64,000 nt of DNA from Aequorivita lipolytica (GTDB lineage Bacteria > Bacteroidota > Bacteroidia > Flavobacteriales > Flavobacteriaceae), in NCBI RefSeq assembly GCF_007997135.1, contig NZ_VORU01000002.1, positions 62,001 through 126,000 of the forward strand, read 5' to 3'. Positions 60,114-64,000 of this stretch are shown here, one piece after another. The stretch's first letter is position 1; every line of letters starts with the position of its first letter. A program made the translations under genes and the position numbers. The notes under the pieces were generated by a model. That model did not search any database. It worked only from the letters and a program-made list of their open reading frames with translations, and was not told the DNA's origin.

Positions 60114-62839
60114 TATTCTATTTCTTTTTCAATGAATGGAATCTGTGGATCACAAATTTCCAAAATAAGTTTCTTTAATTCAATAGTAAAATTTTCTAAA
60201 GTTTCGGCAGTAATTTGTTGGTCCCGCTTACTGTATGCAGAGGTTTTTGTTCCAAATTTTAGAAATCCACCGGCTAGATTTTTAAACGAAATAATTCCTG
60301 CTTCCGCCCCATTTATTGGCAGCTCTCTGTTCATCATTAAAGCGTAGGTTAAAACTTGAAAAGCCTTGCTGAACTTGTAATCTTTGTTCAATACTGACCA
60401 ATCAATAATTTCAACATCCCCCTGATTTACTGAGCCCGTTTTATAATCGATAATACGAAGTTGGCCGTTATAAGTATCTACCCTATCAACCTTTCCGTGA
60501 ATTTTTACTGGAAAATTAATCTCGTGAATTGGAATTTCCAAAGTGAGATTGGCCTCAATCTTAACTATTTTTATTTCATTGCCAGCTTCAACTTCGGAAA
60601 TTTCACGATCTATGAAGTTTGAAATATAACGCTTGGCCACCTCAAAGATGATTAGATTTTTTCCTTTGGAAAAGTTTCCTCCTTTGAACGTTTTTTTGAA
60701 TTGTTTTGTCACCTCTTCGTGAATCCGCTCCTTCATATCTAATAGATTCTGTACACTAAGAACAAGCGCTTCCAAAGGTTGATAGAAGTTTTCTAAAGTG
60801 TCGTGAACGATGGTCCCCAAGGTATTTGCTGCAACAGTTTCTTCTACTTCCGCAAACTCATTCAACTTTAAAATCTTCTGAAAATAAAACTCCATCGGAT
60901 TTCGGATGTAGCTTGTTAATGCCGAAGGTGAAAACCCTTTTTCTGCAATTTCGCGAATGCGCTTCAATACGGCTTCAGTTTTATGAATCTCCCGCAATTG
61001 AAGTGGTTTTATTTGAACTTTTGGTGAAAGAATGCGTTTTTCAATGGTATGATTTGGATGCTTTTCAATTTCTAATTGCCTAATAAATCGGCTTTTTTCA
61101 CCAGTGTTAATTCCTTCGGAATGATTGTTATAGAGCAAGGTTACGTTTTTTGCACGTTGCAAGAGTCTATAAAAATGATAGGTGTAAATTGCATCCTTTT
61201 CAGTGTAAATCGGCAGGTTGAATTGTTGTTTCAAATCGTATGTAATAAACGAAGCGTTTGATTTTCCGGAAGGGAAAATACCCTCGTTTACAGAGGTAAT
61301 TATAACATTTTCAAAATCGAGTACACGTGTTTCCAGCACACCCATTACTTGCAGCCCGCTGTAGGCATCACCTTCAAAATCTATTGATGTGGTCTGCGTT
61401 AATTCTGAAAAAAGCGTAAGCACACTTCTAATTGATTTTAGGTGTGGATATTTTTCATTTAGGGTGTCAATTTTTTTGAGCACCTTTCCCAATTGATTTG
61501 TTACCACACGCTCAACAACACTTAATTCTTTATCGTTTTGAAGTGTTTCAATAATTTTTATTGAAGATTTAATAGCGGTTTCACTATCATCATTCCAATC
61601 GTCAAAAATGAGTTGGAGCATCGGGTTTTCAGAATCTTCTGAAAAACTTTTTAAATCTTCGAAAGAAATATGGGTTATATTTTGATTGACTAGTTTTTTG
61701 TTAATAATCGTTGTATCCTTCAATAATGTGTTGCCCAACGGATGGTTCAAAATAGCTAATACATCTTTATAATATAGTGTTCTTGGATTGCGGTGATGGA
61801 TGCCGTAAAGCAACTCAAAGAAAACAACAGCTGGAAAATTCTTGAGCGAAATGCCCATGGTAAGGTTTAAATTTTTTACATTTTCCGGTAGGGAATAAAG
61901 TAATGGAACTAGTAAGTTCTCATCGCCAAGTACAATAGCCGTTTTATTTATCTCCCCAGTGGAAAGGGTGGAAAGTAGTTCACCAACATACTTTGCCTGT
62001 CCAACATTTTTTTGGACTTCTACGAATCGAAATTGCTTGGGTCCTTCAAAATTACGGGCAATGAACTTTGGAGTTTCATCTTGAAAATACTTCCATTCTT
62101 TTATATACTTTCTTATGAAATAGGAAGCACTATGTTTTAAATCCTCATAAAAAAAGCGATCTGTATCCCAATAGATTTTTGAATTTTTTGTTTCAAGCAG
62201 CTCTTGAATGATATTTTGCTCTGCAGCATTTAGTGCATTAAAGCCTATGAAAATGTGCTTTTTGTATTTGTTGTTGTTTATATAATGCCCGAGGTTTGAT
62301 GCGGCCTCTCGATAAACCATTCCTTGATAACCTATGCCTTCGCGTAATAATTGATTTTGAATATTTTCATAAAACGAAGGCAGGCTTTCCCAAAACCGTA
62401 AATAGTTCTCGATAAGCTGTGTTTTTTCATCATTCACACCCCATCTTTCCAAGGTCTTAATACTCGCCAAATAACTGAAAAACGGCGCAGGTTCAACTAA
62501 ATACCTATCGATTTCATTAAAGTCATTCAATAATGTAATTGCCCAAGTGGAGTACGTTTCAAAATCTTCCTTTTCAGTACTACTATTTGTACTCAAATAG
62601 GCCTCATAGCTCTTGAAGAGTAGTTCCGTATTATCGATAATTTTAAGATTAGAAAGATCTTCTATAAATTCCTCAATACTGCAAATTCGCGGAGCAAACT
62701 GAGTGTTGTTAGTATTCTTTTTCAATTCATTCAAAAGAAAACCCCCAGCGCGTTTACTGGGTAGAACAAAAGTGATATCAGAAATATCTGGATTAGAATT
62801 TTTAATATCAGCTAAAACTTCTTGAAGGAATGTTACCAT
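60113..62839 (-). CDS. AddB-like PD-(D/E)XK nuclease / inactive helicase protein, 908 aa
   Basis: Large protein with an N-terminal helicase-like region (FVLPSKRAGGFLLNELK, a degenerate Walker A; VITSVNEGIFPSGKSN, a helicase-like motif) and a C-terminal RecB-type nuclease domain. The nuclease motif is in GKVDRVDTYNGQLRIIDYKTG (about residues 790-815). This fits the AddB subunit of AddAB double-strand break repair. The partner AddA-type helicase would be expected adjacent but is not; upstream is an OmpA gene instead. Fe-S cysteines are not obvious. Confidence 0.85.
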   Translation of the reverse strand: MVTFLQEVLADIKNSNPDISDITFVLPSKRAGGFLLNELKKNTNNTQFAPRICSIEEFIEDLSNLKIIDNTELLFKSYEAYLSTNSSTEKEDFETYSTWAITLLNDFNEIDRYLVEPAPFFSYLASIKTLERWGVNDEKTQLIENYLRFWESLPSFYENIQNQLLREGIGYQGMVYREAASNLGHYINNNKYKKHIFIGFNALNAAEQNIIQELLETKNSKIYWDTDRFFYEDLKHSASYFIRKYIKEWKYFQDETPKFIARNFEGPKQFRFVEVQKNVGQAKYVGELLSTLSTGEINKTAIVLGDENLLVPLLYSLPENVKNLNLTMGISLKNFPAVVFFELLYGIHHRNPRTLYYKDVLAILNHPLGNTLLKDTTIINKKLVNQNITHISFEDLKSFSEDSENPMLQLIFDDWNDDSETAIKSSIKIIETLQNDKELSVVERVVTNQLGKVLKKIDTLNEKYPHLKSIRSVLTLFSELTQTTSIDFEGDAYSGLQVMGVLETRVLDFENVIITSVNEGIFPSGKSNASFITYDLKQQFNLPIYTEKDAIYTYHFYRLLQRAKNVTLLYNNHSEGINTGEKSRFIRQLEIEKHPNHTIEKRILSPKVQIKPLQLREIHKTEAVLKRIREIAEKGFSPSALTSYIRNPMEFYFQKILKLNEFAEVEETVAANTLGTIVHDTLENFYQPLEALVLSVQNLLDMKERIHEEVTKQFKKTFKGGNFSKGKNLIIFEVAKRYISNFIDREISEVEAGNEIKIVKIEANLTLEIPIHEINFPVKIHGKVDRVDTYNGQLRIIDYKTGSVNQGDVEIIDWSVLNKDYKFSKAFQVLTYALMMNRELPINGAEAGIISFKNLAGGFLKFGTKTSAYSKRDQQITAETLENFTIELKKLILEICDPQIPFIEKEIE

Positions 62840-62845
62840 AGCCTA

Positions 62846-62879
62846 AAAATAAGAAACGCCCCCAAATTGGAGGCGTTTC
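62846..62879 (-). terminator. Terminator of the OmpA-family gene
   Basis: GAAACGCC.CC / GG.GGCGTTTC stem with a T-rich tail on the minus strand, 31 bases past the stop. Confidence 0.85.
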
Positions 62880-62909
62880 AAAATTATTTATTTTAAAATT
62901 TAATTCAGA

Positions 62910-64000
62910 TTATTTCTGAAGTGAAATTTCAACACGACGGTTTTGTTGTCTTCCAGCTGCAGTATTGTTTGTTGCAATTGGTCTTTCTTCACCGTAACCT
63001 TCAGAGGTAAGTCTATCACCTTCCATTCCAATAGTAGTAAGGTAATCTCTTACAGAAGCAGCTCTTTCTTTAGAAAGCTTCATATTGTAAGAATCACTAC
63101 CACGACTATCTGTGTGGCCTCCAATGTGGAATATTGTGTTAGGATATTCTTTCATAATATCAGCGATGCTCTGAAGTGCAGAATAAGAGTCTTTTCTGAT
63201 AGTTGCTTTATCATAGTCAAACAAGATAGTTTTAGAATACTCGTTCAATTGCTTTATAATTTCTATAGAAACTTCTGGACAACCTTTGTTTGCTACAGTA
63301 CCAGCAACATCTGGACACTGATCATCTTTATCAAGGACACCATCACCATCTCTATCTTCGTAAGGGCAACCATTGTTAGATTTTGGACCAGCTTCATTTG
63401 GACAAGCATCATCTTTATCAGCGATACCGTCACCGTCAGCATCAGGACAACCGTTAAGTGCGGCTAGACCAGCAACAGTAGGACACTCATCTTGTGGATC
63501 AGCAATACCATCACCGTCAGTATCAGGACAACCGTTAAATTCAGCTAGACCAGGAGTATTAGGACAAGCATCATTTCTATCTTCGATGCCGTCACCGTCA
63601 GTATCAGGACAACCATTGAATTCAGCTAGACCTGGGGTCTCTGGACACTCATCATCTTTGTCGTAAATTCCGTCACCGTCAGTGTCTTTTCCGCCAAATT
63701 GAAATACAATACCAGCAGAATGTTGGAAGTGAGTGATTCCATAAGAATCCTCAAATGCATGCTTATAAGTAGATTGCAGATTAAGAGCAATGTTATCGTT
63801 AAACCAAAATTTAACGCCAGCAAGAGCATTAGCAGTACCAAACCCGATATCATCTACCCAAGTGTAACCACCACCAATACCAATAGAAGGATCGAACCAT
63901 CCACCAGGACCGTTCAATGCATTTCTAAAGCTATATTTAATTTCCCCATCTGCACTGTAATAGCTAAGATCGTCTACGGCAATATCACCTAATTTGTCAA
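62910..64000 (-). CDS. OmpA-family outer-membrane protein with TSP3 repeats (runs off right edge)
   Basis: The visible 363 codons start inside a beta-barrel (the frame is open to base 64000, so the signal peptide and first strands are outside). Five thrombospondin type 3 calcium repeats follow, each with DxDGDG ([30 protein letters not shown] and so on). A C-terminal OmpA peptidoglycan-binding domain has [22 protein letters not shown] and [13 protein letters not shown]. It anchors the outer membrane to peptidoglycan. TTG 63917 is only an internal codon, not the start. Terminator at 62846-62879. Confidence 0.94.
   Translation of the reverse strand, partial: DKLGDIAVDDLSYYSADGEIKYSFRNALNGPGGWFDPSIGIGGGYTWVDDIGFGTANALAGVKFWFNDNIALNLQSTYKHAFEDSYGITHFQHSAGIVFQFGGKDTDGDGIYDKDDECPETPGLAEFNGCPDTDGDGIEDRNDACPNTPGLAEFNGCPDTDGDGIADPQDECPTVAGLAALNGCPDADGDGIADKDDACPNEAGPKSNNGCPYEDRDGDGVLDKDDQCPDVAGTVANKGCPEVSIEIIKQLNEYSKTILFDYDKATIRKDSYSALQSIADIMKEYPNTIFHIGGHTDSRGSDSYNMKLSKERAASVRDYLTTIGMEGDRLTSEGYGEERPIATNNTAAGRQQNRRVEISLQK

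Noticed and set aside
63917-64000. TTG at 63917 as the OmpA start
   Set aside because: The frame stays open to the window edge with barrel-type sequence ([16 protein letters not shown]) upstream, so the start is outside.

Overview
The window looks like ordinary chromosome from a member of the Flavobacteriaceae (phylum Bacteroidota). The evidence is AT-rich DNA, promoters of the TAnnTTTG type, lipoproteins with acidic residues after the lipidated cysteine, several proteins with a type IX secretion (T9SS) C-terminal sorting domain, a PorZ homologue, and Na+/alanine symporter, YeiH, SYLF and OmpA/TSP3 proteins typical of the group. The genus cannot be fixed from the sequence alone. I found no phage, plasmid, CRISPR, transposase or secondary-metabolite cluster.

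Layout. 1-8 kb: ileS (cut by the left edge), an exported lipoprotein, a DsbD-type thiol reductase, a class V PLP enzyme, an outer-membrane protein, a small zinc-ribbon protein and a SYLF protein. 8-9 kb: two damaged genes facing each other, a histidine-kinase N-terminal remnant and a gene with one in-frame stop. 9-20 kb: transporters and envelope genes (YeiH-MscS-EamA operon, an AGCS symporter with a periplasmic extension, MFS, TrkA_C, META and DUF2141 proteins, a serine hydrolase). 20-31 kb: AlkD-like protein, flavin-type stress protein, sorbosone and succinate-semialdehyde dehydrogenases, recO-porZ, gdhA. 31.4-33.6 kb: a three-gene cluster of secreted proteins, two of them frameshifted, with a 114-bp identical sorting-domain repeat. 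33.7-42 kb: a MetB-like enzyme, an RsiV-like lipoprotein, ArsC-like and EamA genes, then yicC-gmk-nadD-gpsA. 42-50 kb: a prolyl oligopeptidase, asd, broken mscL, alr, tdk, rsmI. 50-64 kb: a delta-60-repeat T9SS protein, recJ, lpxH, queD, a 2OG oxygenase, MATE, a collapsed universal stress protein gene, tRNA-Ala(GGC), an AddB-like nuclease, and an OmpA protein cut by the right edge.

Housekeeping modules are recognisable: nucleotide supply (gmk, nadD, tdk), cell wall and diaminopimelate/threonine precursors (alr, asd), repair (recO, recJ, AddB-like, AlkD-like), and outer-membrane/T9SS biology (porZ plus several secreted cargo-like proteins).

The most notable signals are a nadD gene that has no ATG, GTG or TTG upstream of its catalytic motif and probably begins at ATA; an unusual number of disrupted genes (in-frame stop, single-base and dinucleotide slips, an internal deletion); an orphan minus-strand hairpin with a 25-codon reading frame between nadD and gpsA; and -7 boxes that rule out several over-extended starts. 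I saw no convincing new multi-gene system.
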